Below are positions 1-8,298 of a DNA stretch of 64,000 bases, piece by piece. The translations under genes were made by a program, and so were the position numbers. Position 1 is the stretch's first letter. Each line of letters starts with the position of its first letter. The notes below the pieces were generated by a model. The model was not told the DNA's origin. It saw only the letters and a program-made list of their open reading frames with translations, and made no database searches. This stretch comes from Neptunicoccus sediminis (GTDB lineage Bacteria > Pseudomonadota > Alphaproteobacteria > Rhodobacterales > Rhodobacteraceae): assembly GCF_001719615.1 (NCBI RefSeq), contig NZ_MDVX01000014.1, positions 1 through 64,000 on the forward strand, written 5' to 3'.

Positions 1-2
1 TC

Positions 3-98
3 GACCGAATCCATGATCACAAGATCAACCGACTTGAAGAGTTGTTGCCGTGGAATTGGGAACCGCTCGCCTCAAGAAGTGACACTCAAGCCGCTTAA
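3..98 (+). pseudogene. C-terminal remnant of an IS66-like transposase
   Basis: An open frame enters from the window edge and ends at TAA (96-98). It reads DHKINRLEELLPWNWEP shortly before the stop. The LLPWNW ending resembles the C-terminus of IS66-family TnpC transposases. Only about 30 residues are visible, so the family call rests on one motif. The adjoining 99-213 holds no recognisable gene. Confidence 0.45.
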
Positions 99-213
99 TC
101 CGCGGTATCAATGAGGCGGTTACGAATAAAGAGTAGCCAGCGATATTTGATTTCCATCGCGTGTTGTAGCAACGATGACATCAGACTTAAGCATGTCCTG
201 AATAGTATCCGTC

Positions 214-380
214 TTAATCAAGCGCTGTTTTCGCCCATTTCCGATCGCTCTTAATCAGTAGGTTCGCCAACAAGATTAGTTTACGCATGATAGCGGTAAA
301 GGCGACCTTTGCAGGTTTTCCGGCGTTGATGAGTCTTTCGTAAAACTGTTTCATATCCGGGTTGTGCCGCGCAGCGAACA
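214..380 (-). pseudogene. C-terminal remnant of an IS110-family transposase
   Basis: The minus strand encodes NPDMKQFYERLINAGKPAKV followed by an MRKLILLANLLIKS segment and a stop. This matches the usual last 50 residues of IS110/IS1111 transposases (the FYxRL, GKPxKVA and MRKLL pattern). Nothing of the N-terminal catalytic half is present. The remnant abuts the start of the GSCFA gene, whose upstream region may therefore have been replaced by insertion-sequence DNA. Confidence 0.65.
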
Positions 381-440
381 TCTCTGGACTTGATGCCCCT
401 ACTGGCCTATCACTTTCCCCATAGAAACAGCGCGCTGGGG

Positions 441-1547
441 ATGATGATGACACTGAGCCCGTACTCAAAGCTTCCAGATACAGCCTTTTGGCGGACCGGC
501 GTTGCCGAGATCGATGCACCGATCGACCCTAATATTTATACGCCCAAGTGGGCGATTGATCCGGCGATACAGATTGCAACTGCGGGAAGCTGTTTTGCGC
601 AGCATATCGGTAGCCATCTGAGTGCCGCGGGCTTTGACATCCTCGATGTCGAGCCCGCACCCAGGGACCTGCCCGCGCCGCTGCACATGAAATTTGGCTA
701 CGGTATCTATTCGGGACGGTACGGGAATATCTATACTGTTCGCCAGATGCTACAGTTGGCGCAAGAGGCGCTTGGTGACAGCAACCGCCGCGATTATCTG
801 TGGCGCAAGGGCGATCGATGGTTCGACGGTCTGCGCCCGACAATCGAACCGGACGGACTATCATCGCCGAAAGCGGTGACTTACCACCGTGATTGGCACC
901 TGTCGCAAGTTGGAAAAATGCTGACCTCGATGGATTTGCTGATCTTCACGTTTGGCCTGACCGAAGCTTGGATAGACAAGGAGACCGGCACTGTATTCCC
1001 AGTTTGCCCAGGGACAGTAACTGATAATTTCGATCCCAGAAAGCATGTCTTCCACAATTTCGACTATGCTGAAATCTATGACGATTTCATCGAATTGATG
1101 GCGCTTCTTGCCAAACATCGGCCTGTGGGGAAAAAGCCGCTAAAATATATGCTGACGGTATCACCCGTGCCGCTGACCGCGACTGCCGCCGATAAGCATG
1201 TGCAGGTTGCGACCGTCTATTCAAAATCAGTCCTGCGATCGGTGGCCGGCACCTTGGCCGACCGGTTCCCTGAGGTCGACTATTTTCCGTCCTACGAGAT
1301 TATCACCAGCCCATGGTCGGGTCGGCATTTCTACAGTGCTAACGAGCGTTCCGTTACGGCCGAAGGAGTCGCTTGTGCCATGAGCACTTTCATGTCGAGC
1401 CACAGCAGCGCGGCGATCACCAGCGAACAGGCCCCTACATTGCGATCGAGGCCCCGCGACGAACCTGAAACGCTGGAGGAAGATCTGGAGATGTTGGTCG
1501 CCTGTGACGAGGAGTTGCTGGACGCGTTTGGAAGGAGCAAGACGTGA
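441..1547 (+). CDS. GSCFA-domain protein
   Basis: A 368-residue protein of the GSCFA family, named for its conserved motif, seen here as ATAGSCFAQH near residues 46-55. Later hallmarks are FGLTEAW, the proline- and cysteine-containing FPVCPGT block and LTVSPVPLTAT. As I recall, the family is distantly related to SGNH hydrolases and its biochemical role is unsettled. The start is chosen at the ATG triplet run 441-449, because homologues usually begin shortly before LPDTAFWR. An upstream ATG at 390 lies in the IS110 remnant. The stop overlaps the next ATG by 4 bp, so the pair is probably translationally coupled. A second GSCFA gene lies at 44192-45265. Confidence 0.85.
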   Translation: MMMTLSPYSKLPDTAFWRTGVAEIDAPIDPNIYTPKWAIDPAIQIATAGSCFAQHIGSHLSAAGFDILDVEPAPRDLPAPLHMKFGYGIYSGRYGNIYTVRQMLQLAQEALGDSNRRDYLWRKGDRWFDGLRPTIEPDGLSSPKAVTYHRDWHLSQVGKMLTSMDLLIFTFGLTEAWIDKETGTVFPVCPGTVTDNFDPRKHVFHNFDYAEIYDDFIELMALLAKHRPVGKKPLKYMLTVSPVPLTATAADKHVQVATVYSKSVLRSVAGTLADRFPEVDYFPSYEIITSPWSGRHFYSANERSVTAEGVACAMSTFMSSHSSAAITSEQAPTLRSRPRDEPETLEEDLEMLVACDEELLDAFGRSKT

Positions 1548-2296
1548 AGCTTCTTGTAATCGGAAACTCTCAGGCGGGTGCCATCAAGCGCGCATACGAC
1601 TCCCGCCAGCCCGAGTTCAACACTGGGGGCATCGAGTGGTTTTTTTATGTTGTTCCGGGCGGGTTTGGCCCCGATTTCACGATTGCAGACGGCAAATTGA
1701 TCCTTGGTGCCCGCAGTGAAAAGAGCCCGCCATTCATCAAGCCGAAAGGGACCGAAAAAATACCCTTGGACGAATTCGACGCTGTGTTTGTCAGCGCGCT
1801 CGGGAACACGGTGGGGAGCTATACGTACAACAACTATTTTGTTCAGGCTGGCGTTCTGGCGGAATGCGAACCGCGCGGCCGTGCGCTTTCTCTGCCCCCA
1901 GTTTCAGATCATTGTTATTCGTCAATGATACAAGCCCTGCTCGAACGCCAGTCAGGAATTAAAACGCTTCGGAGGATCTCTGCGGCCTTCGATGGTCCAA
2001 TTTATGTTCAACGTTTTCCGCTATTATCTGACGCCGTCCGCGAGAATCCGGCTTGGCGGCTCAGGCAGTGGTACACAAAGCCGATCAAGGCATATAACTT
2101 TCTCGCGACCGAGTGCGCGATGGCGTTGGCCACGATAGCGAAGGAGACCGGCGCCATTTTGCTCGACTACCCCGACATTGATCACCCGAATGGGATGAGT
2201 CCCCAGGAATTGATGCGCGACGATTGCATCCACCAGAGCGATGTTTACGCGGGCATGATTCTAGACCAGTTGGTGGTCAAGATGTTAGACCGCTGA
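1544..2296 (+). CDS. SGNH-like hydrolase domain protein paired with GSCFA
   Basis: A 250-residue protein that begins MKLLVIGNSQAG, resembling block I of SGNH/GDSL hydrolases with N in place of D. Near the C-terminus it has DDCIHQSD, a DxxH like block V, where the catalytic Asp and His sit. The middle is not recognisable to me. It overlaps the GSCFA gene by ATGA. A gene of similar size and design follows the other GSCFA gene at 43558-44202. This suggests a conserved two-protein unit, perhaps acting on surface glycans. The substrate is unknown and the enzymatic assignment is inference. Confidence 0.6.
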   Translation: MKLLVIGNSQAGAIKRAYDSRQPEFNTGGIEWFFYVVPGGFGPDFTIADGKLILGARSEKSPPFIKPKGTEKIPLDEFDAVFVSALGNTVGSYTYNNYFVQAGVLAECEPRGRALSLPPVSDHCYSSMIQALLERQSGIKTLRRISAAFDGPIYVQRFPLLSDAVRENPAWRLRQWYTKPIKAYNFLATECAMALATIAKETGAILLDYPDIDHPNGMSPQELMRDDCIHQSDVYAGMILDQLVVKMLDR

Positions 2297-2439
2297 ACGT
2301 CGGACAAGCCGCGTTGTTCGTCGCCCATCACCGTTCCTGAACAGGCTCCGGGCGTTTCTTAGAGCGGCGTCCTGAAAATCTGAATCGATAGGATTCCCAC
2401 AAGCCTGATTTTGTGATTCACCATATTTGGAGGTGGATC

Positions 2440-2625
2440 ATGGGCGAATCGCTATCACTGGGCATTCGGGAACGTGTCGTCTCACTGATTAATGAAGGGT
2501 TGTCATGCCACGAAGCCGCACGGCGCTTACGCATATTAGCGGCGAGTGCCGTGCGGATCATGCAGCGCAAGAAGAGAACGGGTGGGGTCAAGGCTGCGCA
2601 GCAAGCTGGATGCGGTCTCGGGAAT
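2440..2625 (+). pseudogene. N-terminal remnant of an IS630-family transposase
   Basis: The frame after TTTGGAGGTGGATC encodes MGESLSLGIRERVVSLINEG, then SCHEAARRLRI and AVRIMQRKKRTG. This is the N-terminal helix-turn-helix of IS630-like transposases. The homology stops near 2625, where unrelated sequence and then an IS3 remnant begin. The DDE catalytic domain is absent. Confidence 0.7.
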
Positions 2626-2673
2626 TCGGACGAGTTGTTAAGGTGGATCGACCTGCGAAAGAGATGATCCAAA

Positions 2674-2970
2674 ATGACGAAACGGAAGAACCATTCGCCC
2701 GATTTCAAGGCCAAGGTTGCGCTTGAAGCGATCCGCGAAGAAATGACAATGGCGGAGCTGTCCATCCTACCCAGATCGGGACATGGAAGCGCGCAGCGAT
2801 AGAGAACATGGCGACTGCCTTTATTCGCAAAGGTTCAGCGCCCGAACGGGTTAGTTCCGCCGATGTCGACAAGCTGCATTCCAAGATTGGGCAGCTTGTT
2901 GTGGAACGGGGTTTTTTGGTCGATGCCTCGCAGCAACTGCTCGGAAGAGAGTATCCGAAACTCTGTGTAT
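2674..2970 (+). pseudogene. Degenerate IS3-family OrfA
   Basis: An ATG at 2674 starts MTKRKNHSPDFKAKVALEAI, the typical N-terminus of IS3 OrfA, but the frame is lost after MTMAEL. From 2769 another frame resumes with TQIGTWKRAAIENMA and continues through HSKIGQLVVERGFL. The helix-turn-helix segment that should join the halves (about ten residues) is missing, so a small deletion or frameshift killed the gene. No OrfB follows. Confidence 0.75.
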
Positions 2971-2998
2971 GAGGCTTAGCCCATGCGAGTTTGGTGGC

Positions 2999-3200
2999 TC
3001 ATTTGTTGAACTGTTCTGGGTATAGAATAGCGAACTGATTTCGGGCAGCAACCCATTCTCTGACGGCCCTGCCTGTCTTTTCAAAACTGCGGATGGCCAA
3101 ATAGATCAGCTTTGTCGCAGCATCATCAGTGGGAAAGCTACCGCGCGTTTTGGTGGTTTTTCGGATGACGCGGTTCAGGCTTTCAATCGCATTTGTAACT
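2999..3200 (-). pseudogene. C-terminal part of an interrupted IS256-family transposase
   Basis: The minus strand reads TNAIESLNRVIRKTTKTRGS, then TDDAATKLIYLAIRSFEKTG and AARNQFAILYPEQFNK before the stop. This is the end of an IS256/Mutator-type transposase. Homology ends at about 3200, exactly in the YTT-NAIE region where the matching upstream part stops at 4783. The two pieces therefore look like one IS256 copy split by the IS110 element between them. Confidence 0.8.
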
Positions 3201-3443
3201 GGTATGGAGAATCTGGTGTCGAAGTTCGGCCCGGATTTTCGGATTTGGGTGTATGGTGCGACCATCCGGGACAGAGGCACCGGGAGCACCAAAGTGCGGG
3301 CAGGCCGATCTATACGATGAGCCGAGAGCTCGAGTTAGTAGCTGGCCGCCTCTGCGACTCGCCCGGTTGCGCCGAGAGCGCGAATCCGTAGTTGTCGTGT
3401 CGCCCGCCGCTCCCGCTTTTTGTCACTGGCAAGGGAGGCGCAC
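3201..3443 (+). other. 5' non-coding end of an IS110 element (candidate bridge-RNA region)
   Basis: About 240 bases without a convincing gene separate the IS256 breakpoint from the IS110 transposase start. In IS110-group elements the left non-coding end is known to encode a structured bridge RNA that specifies target and donor DNA. I infer the same role here from position alone and have not folded the sequence. The downstream transposase is broken, so the RNA may be a relic. Confidence 0.3.
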
Positions 3444-4650
3444 ATGCGACGCGCAATCGGAATCGACATCCACCGCACCTTTGGGGAGGTAGTGATCTGG
3501 GAGAACGGTTTAACGAGGCACGAGGGACGGGTCGACATGACCCGCACGGCCCTGGAGGGGTTTGGTAGACAGCTTCTGAAGACAGACGAGGTTGTGATCG
3601 AGGCGACCGGGAACTGCATGGCGGTGTCGCGCGTCCTGACGCCCCTTGTGAAGCGGGTGGTGATCGCCAATCCGCTTCAAGTGAAGGCTATCGCCCACGC
3701 GCATGTGAAGACCGATAAGGTCGACGCAGCAACGTTGGCGAGTCTACATGCGGCTGGTTACCTGCCGGAGATCTGGACCCCGGATGCGGCGACGGAGCGG
3801 ATGCGTAGGCTCGTTGCGCGCCGCTATCAGGTTGTCCGGCATCGAACCCGGATTAAGAACGAGTTGCATGCCATCCTGCATGCGCATCTGATCCCGAAAT
3901 GCCCGCATGCCGATCTTTTCAACAAGCGTGGCCGCGATTGGCTGACCCGCCAACCGGTGCCGGAGGACGAGCGAGCCGCCATCGTGCGCCATATCCGAGA
4001 ACTGGACCGTCTTGGGGAAGATCTTGCCATGCTCGACGGTGATATCGCTCAAGGTGCCCTGGAAGATGAACCGATCCGGCGGCTGCTTACCATCACCGGG
4101 GTTAATCTGACAGTGGCGGCCGGGCTGATGGCGGCGATCGGCAGCATCGACCGGTTTGGATATCCGCAGAAACTGGTGAGCTACTTCGGGCTAAACCCAC
4201 GGGTGCGCTAATCCGGCCTCGGGCTAGCCTATCATGGCCGGATCAGCAAGGCCGGCCGCAGCCACGCCCGCGCAATGCTGGTCGAGGCGGCTTGGGCAGC
4301 GGCGAAAGCGCCAGGTCCGCTGCGGGGGTTCTTCATCCGTATCCGTGCGCGCCGTGGCCATCAGATCGCCGTCGTTGCGGTGGCACGCAAGCTTACTACG
4401 TTGTGCTGGCATATGCTGACCAAGCAGGAAGATTACCGTTGGGCTCGGCCCAGTCTTGTAGCCCATAAAATCCGGTCCATGGAGTTGGCTGCCGGAGTGC
4501 CGCCGAAGAAAGGTAACAAGCGTGGTGCCAGCTACGCCTATCACATCAAGGAGTTGCGAGATCAGGAAGTGCAGATCGCGGAACGGGCAGGGAAAAGCTA
4601 TGAGCACTTTGTTGCAGCTTGGCGAACGTATCCCCCGAAACGACACGGGT
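3444..4650 (+). pseudogene. IS110-family transposase broken by an in-frame TAA
   Basis: GGGAGG precedes the ATG at 3444. The product starts MRRAIGIDIHRTFGE and shows the DEDD-type residues expected of IS110 (IGID, EATGN and KTDKVDA), then a YFGLNPRVR block. A TAA at 4209-4211 interrupts it, and the same frame continues SGLGLAYHGRISKAGRSHAR to YEHFVAAW near 4610. Relatives usually read NPRVRQSG here, so the stop is most simply a CAA-to-TAA change. The true end is unclear, because the frame runs on into foreign sequence. The element sits inside an IS256 copy. Confidence 0.85.
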
Positions 4651-5101
4651 GTGCGGCCGCCTCAAGCCAGCAGGGACTAAATAGGCTGCCCGGTGACGCT
4701 TCCAGCCGACGCGCCACGCTTCGCCACGAGGTCGACCACACAAGAAAAGATTAGCAGAAATCAGAAGAAAAGTCTTGTCGATCACATCCGTCGTATAGAT
4801 GATTTTGCGCACTGCTGGTGGGAAGGCGAAGAACGGGATGACTTCTTGCCACGCGCGTCGCCAGCTTGGAGCGATTGACGAGTACTTTTGGCCCCATTCG
4901 GCCTCAAAATCAGTAAGGGCTTTCTCCGCCTCGGTGTCATTCGTGGCCTGATAAATCCGCTTGAGGTCTTTTGCGACGTTCTTGCGATCTTTCCATCCGC
5001 AGAAGTTCAGGGAATGGCGCACGAGGTGGACAATGCAGGTTTGGACTGTGGTCTCAGGGAATGCGGCATTGATGGCATCTGGAAAGCCCTTGAGGCCGTC
5101 C

Positions 5102-5142
5102 ATTGCCCAGCAGGCGATTGCAAAGCAATCTGCCGAGAGGGG
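5102..5142 (+). repeat. 41-nt hairpin element, copy 1
   Basis: It begins ATTGCCC and ends CGAGAGGGG. The core is GGC-GATTGC-AAA-GCAATC-T-GCC, a stem-loop with a single bulged T on the 3' side. It interrupts the IS256 transposase between codons for V and D, and excision restores the frame exactly with no target duplication. Two related copies lie at 5317-5357 and 7535-7577. Confidence 0.75.
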
Positions 5143-5316
5143 ACAACGGCGATCAGGATGTCTTCGACGCCGCGATCGCGCAGGTTGTTCATCACCGAGA
5201 GCCAGAACTTGGCCCCTTCGTTGTTGGCAATCCACAGGCCGAGAACCTCGCGTTCGCCCTCGGCGTTGACGCCCAGGGCTACGTAAACGGCTTTGTTCTT
5301 GACCTGACGGCTTTCC

Positions 5317-5357
5317 ATTGCCCGACAGGGTATTGCGCAGCAATGTCCCGAGAGGGG
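5317..5357 (+). repeat. 41-nt hairpin element, copy 2
   Basis: It has the same length and ends as copy 1 (ATTGCCC at the start, CGAGAGGGG at the end). The core is GGG-TATTGC-GCA-GCAATG-T-CCC. The lower stem changed from GGC/GCC to GGG/CCC with pairing kept. It is inserted in the same IS256 gene after the IRDA codons and shifts the frame. TCC precedes the insert in both copies. Confidence 0.75.
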
Positions 5358-5455
5358 GCATCGCGGATTTTGACCCGAAGAGCATCAAGAAAAACAATGG
5401 GATACATCGGCTCCAGAGCCCGGTTCTGCCAGTCTGATACTTCCTCCATCCCAAA

Positions 5456-5795
5456 ATAGGGAATTTACAGGAAGTGTCCCGAGAGTCCGTACATATCTAC
5501 ACCTTCGGCCATACGAGAAGGATGCGACAGAACCTTCATGACAAGCCAAGAACGCGGCATTCAGTTAAACGCTTGGACTTGAAAAGTAATTTTGCATCTG
5601 ATAGCAGGGCACATATTTCTCAGGGCCTACAATCTACTTTGAAATGTCTTCAGATAAGTTGGATATCAATCTTCTAGAGTAGCGGACGGTAGTTTATAGT
5701 TTCCCATGATATAGCAGCAACTTTGGCGTATTTCCATGAGCCAATAATAGCTTTAAAAACCCTTTCGAATATGAAGACGACAATGGGACAAGTCT
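5456..5795. other. Gene-poor spacer upstream of the sulfotransferase-like gene
   Basis: About 340 bases, lower in GC than the surrounding cargo. I see no gene, repeat or recognisable insertion-sequence end here, beyond GTCCCGAGAG near 5477 that resembles the 3' tail of the hairpin elements. The promoter of the gene at 5796 must lie here, but I cannot single out its boxes. Confidence 0.4.
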
Positions 5796-6995
5796 ATGAG
5801 TAACGCGTTTCAAAACAAGGTTGAAAAGGCACGCAATTGCATGCGAACTAATAAATGGCATGCTGCATGCGACCTGTGGGACCAAATCCGATATGAGAAT
5901 CCGTTGCATAGAGGGGCTTATATCGAGGGTATCAATGCTCTGATCCGTGCCTACCGTCACGACGAAATTGATGCCCTAGCCCTACAAGCTCGTGAGATGG
6001 TAGGTGATTACTTCCAGGTGCAGTTTTTTTTGGCTGGACTTGCCTGTCGAAGAGGGCAATGGACCACTTCAGTTAAGGAGTTTGAAGCATTGATCGGAAA
6101 ATTTCCTTCACGGAAGTCCGAGGTAATGAACTCGACCACTTACCGTCAAGCGGTCCTCAACTCAGTGGGAATTATTGCGGGTAACCGCAAACTCGCTCCC
6201 TTATCTCATGCTGAGTTTATGAAATATGACGGCAATAATACTTCCCCTTCTTCTTATGAACTTGAATATGTCTTTGTTTCCGGCATGCCACGGGCCGGAA
6301 CTACTGCACTTGGCCATCTTTTGAACATGTCTCCCGACATAGCCTTATTTACGGAAATACATATTCCATACTTGAACTATAAGCCGAGTTCATTCTCTCA
6401 AGAGATTCTAGAAAAACGTGCTGTACGGCTACCGGCTGGAGCGCCGCCAAAGATAGTTAAAAAATTGAGCCAAGCAAAGCTTATAGGCGATAAACGTCCG
6501 TTGTTCCATTACATGTTGCCACAAACACTACAGGCAATGCGCGAACACAGGGTTACCGTGTTTCAAATTCTACGTTCAGTCCTTAATGTTGCAGTCTCGT
6601 ACCAAAATCGTGCTAATAGTCCTGAGGACCAATGGGATCCCTTACGCAATCTAAATAATGCCATAGATGAATTTAATGTGATGCATAGATTCATTCTAGA
6701 ATGGGAATCACAGGGTGAAATGCAACCGCACCATAAGATATTCTATATTGACTACAGCAAGGTTTTCACGGAAATGAATTGCGCGACGGGACTGTTTGAC
6801 TGTCTTGGTCAGACTGTGGATGAAAACCTCAAACACAGAATAGCCCAGTACATTCAGCATTCAAATAGTATTATGGCCAAAGAACGCAGGGTGGAACCTG
6901 AAGTTCTTGCTCAGATTCGGGATCGAATTGATATGAATGCAGCTTGTGAAGTGGTCAAGCTGACCGGCATAGATGTTATTGATGGATTGAGCTGA
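5796..6995 (+). CDS. Sulfotransferase-family protein with an N-terminal repeat-like region
   Basis: A 399-residue protein. Residues 162-170 read SGMPRAGTT, a match to the 5'-phosphosulfate (PAPS) binding loop of sulfotransferases. ILRSVLNVAVSYQNR near 255-270 fits the 3'-phosphate-binding region. The first 130 residues look helical and TPR-like (paired short helices, for example around ARNCMRTNKWHAACDLW). Such proteins transfer sulfate from PAPS to glycans or other acceptors. The gene is visibly AT-richer than the rest of the window and sits alone between transposase remnants, so separate acquisition is likely. The acceptor is unknown. Confidence 0.75.
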   Translation: MSNAFQNKVEKARNCMRTNKWHAACDLWDQIRYENPLHRGAYIEGINALIRAYRHDEIDALALQAREMVGDYFQVQFFLAGLACRRGQWTTSVKEFEALIGKFPSRKSEVMNSTTYRQAVLNSVGIIAGNRKLAPLSHAEFMKYDGNNTSPSSYELEYVFVSGMPRAGTTALGHLLNMSPDIALFTEIHIPYLNYKPSSFSQEILEKRAVRLPAGAPPKIVKKLSQAKLIGDKRPLFHYMLPQTLQAMREHRVTVFQILRSVLNVAVSYQNRANSPEDQWDPLRNLNNAIDEFNVMHRFILEWESQGEMQPHHKIFYIDYSKVFTEMNCATGLFDCLGQTVDENLKHRIAQYIQHSNSIMAKERRVEPEVLAQIRDRIDMNAACEVVKLTGIDVIDGLS

Positions 6996-7120
6996 ATTAG
7001 TCTCGATGTGATCTGACACCGCCCCCTTCCCAGCAAGCCGGAAAGCCATGCGGCACCACCCCATCGAACGGTCGATCAGTGTTTGAGTCAAACCATCCGA
7101 GAACTGGTTCTTATCATATG

Positions 7121-7727
7121 ACTATCTGTATTCATGATCTTCGGTGGGCCATGTTTGGCGATGGCTTCGTTCAAAGCATCGACGCAGAAGTCGGCATGCA
7201 TCGTATTCGATAGTCGCCAACTCAGGACTTTGCGTGACGCCTAATCCGTGATTGCCACGAGGTACAGGAACCCGTTCTTGACCGGCACGAACGTGATATC
7301 GGCGCACCAGACTTGATTGGGGCGGTCGATCTGCATCTTCCTCAGCAAGTACGGATAGACGGGATGATGTGGGTGCGGCTGACTGGTTCTGGGCCGTTTG
7401 TAGATCGCCTCCAAGCCCATCCTGGCCATCAACCGCCTGACGCGATGACGTCCGACAACTGTGCCTTCTCTTCGCAGATAGGCCGCGATCTGGCGCGACC
7501 CGAAGAACGGATACTTGGTAAAGACCCGGTCAATTATTACCTGACAGTGCATTCGCAAAGCGAATGTCACGAGAGGGCTCTTTCATCATGGCCAGCGTAT
7601 CTGAACCGATGCCAACCGGCGTGTAGTAGAACGCCGACCGCGACAGCTGCACCAGTTTGCATTGCTGGCTGATGCTCAGCTCAGGGTGATCGCGTTTGAT
7701 CATGGCTCGCTTCTTTGCCGGGCTCAC
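7121..7727 (-). pseudogene. IS3-family OrfB, disrupted and truncated
   Basis: The frame starts MSPAKKRAMIKRDHPELSIS, overlapping the end of OrfA as usual for IS3 elements. It is broken after LAMMKE by the hairpin element at 7535-7577. It resumes IDRVFTKYPFFGSRQIAAYL and runs to FLYLVAITD, where TAG replaces what is normally a Trp codon, then VLSWRLSNTM continues. Homology ends after KIMNTD near 7121, so the end of the DDE domain is gone. Three independent lesions mean no active transposase is made. Confidence 0.85.
7535..7577 (+). repeat. 42-43-nt hairpin element, copy 3
   Basis: This copy is related to those at 5102 and 5317. It starts ATTACCTGACAG (from 7536) and ends CACGAGAGGG. The core is GTG-CATTCGC-AAA-GCGAATG-T-CAC, with one extra pair in the upper stem and the lower stem changed to GTG/CAC, again keeping pairing and the bulged T. 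It lies in IS3 OrfB between the codons of MMKE and IDRV and introduces a stop. Confidence 0.7.
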
Positions 7728-7999
7728 TTTTTGAGCCCTTCCGACAAAAAATCATTCTCGACCGCCAACCTCCCGATCTTGGCGTGCAGTTCCTTGACCT
7801 CTGCTTCAGTTGGGCCGCTTTGCTTCCCCCCAGAGAACACATCGGCCTTCCCGTCGATGGCCTGCCGTTTCCATGTGCTGACCTGGTTTGGGTGCAACTG
7901 ATGCTTCGCTGCGATCTCCTGCACAGTCTTGTCACCGCGCAACGCTTCCAACGCCACCTTGGCCTTAAACTGATCTGTAAAATTCCGGCGCTTTGCCAT
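7724..7999 (-). CDS. IS3-family OrfA
   Basis: An apparently intact 91-residue OrfA starting MAKRRNFTDQFKAKVALEAL, with the helix-turn-helix EIAAKHQLHPNQVSTWKRQA and a C-terminal leucine-zipper-like stretch (LHAKIGRLAVENDFL). It is the DNA-binding half of an IS3 transposase and would normally be fused to OrfB by programmed frameshifting. Its OrfB partner is dead. The element's terminal repeat, ending TTCTGGGACCACTTC, lies near 8040-8066. Confidence 0.85.
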   Translation of the reverse strand: MAKRRNFTDQFKAKVALEALRGDKTVQEIAAKHQLHPNQVSTWKRQAIDGKADVFSGGKQSGPTEAEVKELHAKIGRLAVENDFLSEGLKK

Positions 8000-8068
8000 T
8001 CTCGTATCCCTTCAAAGGTTTGGGATACACCTTAACCGACTGCCCAGTTTTCTGGGACCACTTCAAAG

Positions 8069-8205
8069 CTTGGCAACGTGTCAAAAGCCTGCCAGGTGAT
8101 GGGCATGTCACGCGATACGTTCTACCGCTACAAATCGGCGGTTGAGGGCGGTGCTGTCGAGGCGTTGTTTGAACGCAGCCGACGCAAACCCAATCGTAAG
8201 ACCGC
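8069..8205 (+). pseudogene. N-terminal remnant of an IS481-like transposase
   Basis: The plus frame reads LGNVSKACQVMGMSRDTFYR, then YKSAVEGGAVEALFERSRRK. This is the helix-turn-helix and linker of IS481-type transposases. It has no start codon of its own and loses similarity near 8205, with a stop at 8234-8236. It is wedged between the end of the IS3 remnant and the start of the second IS110 remnant. Confidence 0.65.
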
Positions 8206-8298
8206 ATGTCTTTTGTGCGCCGGTTTGATGTTGTGAGGATTTAAGCTGGCTCTGAGAGGGCTGCTTATCCTGCTGCCCTTCATTTTTGGAGGTACGAC

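Larger units (their letters stand above)
4783..5455 (-). pseudogene. Central part of an IS256-family transposase, with two hairpin insertions
   Basis: Minus-strand frames give [20 protein letters not shown], then [52 protein letters not shown] and EVIPFFAFPPAVRKIIYTT. These are in order for an IS256 transposase. The reading frame changes twice, each time at a 41-bp hairpin insert (5102-5142 and 5317-5357). Removing the inserts restores IAVV-DGLK and IRDA-ESRQ. The first 130 or so residues are missing. The C-terminal part lies at 2999-3200 beyond the IS110 insertion. Confidence 0.85.

Noticed and set aside
5464-5492. GTCCCGAGAG near 5477 as a possible fourth hairpin element
   Set aside because: Only the 3' tail resembles the element. 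No matching stem or 5' end is present.
6996-7120. Possible remnant of another insertion sequence after the sulfotransferase-like gene
   Set aside because: The short minus-strand frame (GWCRMAFRLAGKGA) is suggestive but too short to assign to any family.
8248-8262. TGAGAGGGC as a further hairpin-element copy
   Set aside because: Only a few bases match, with no stem-loop and no interrupted gene.
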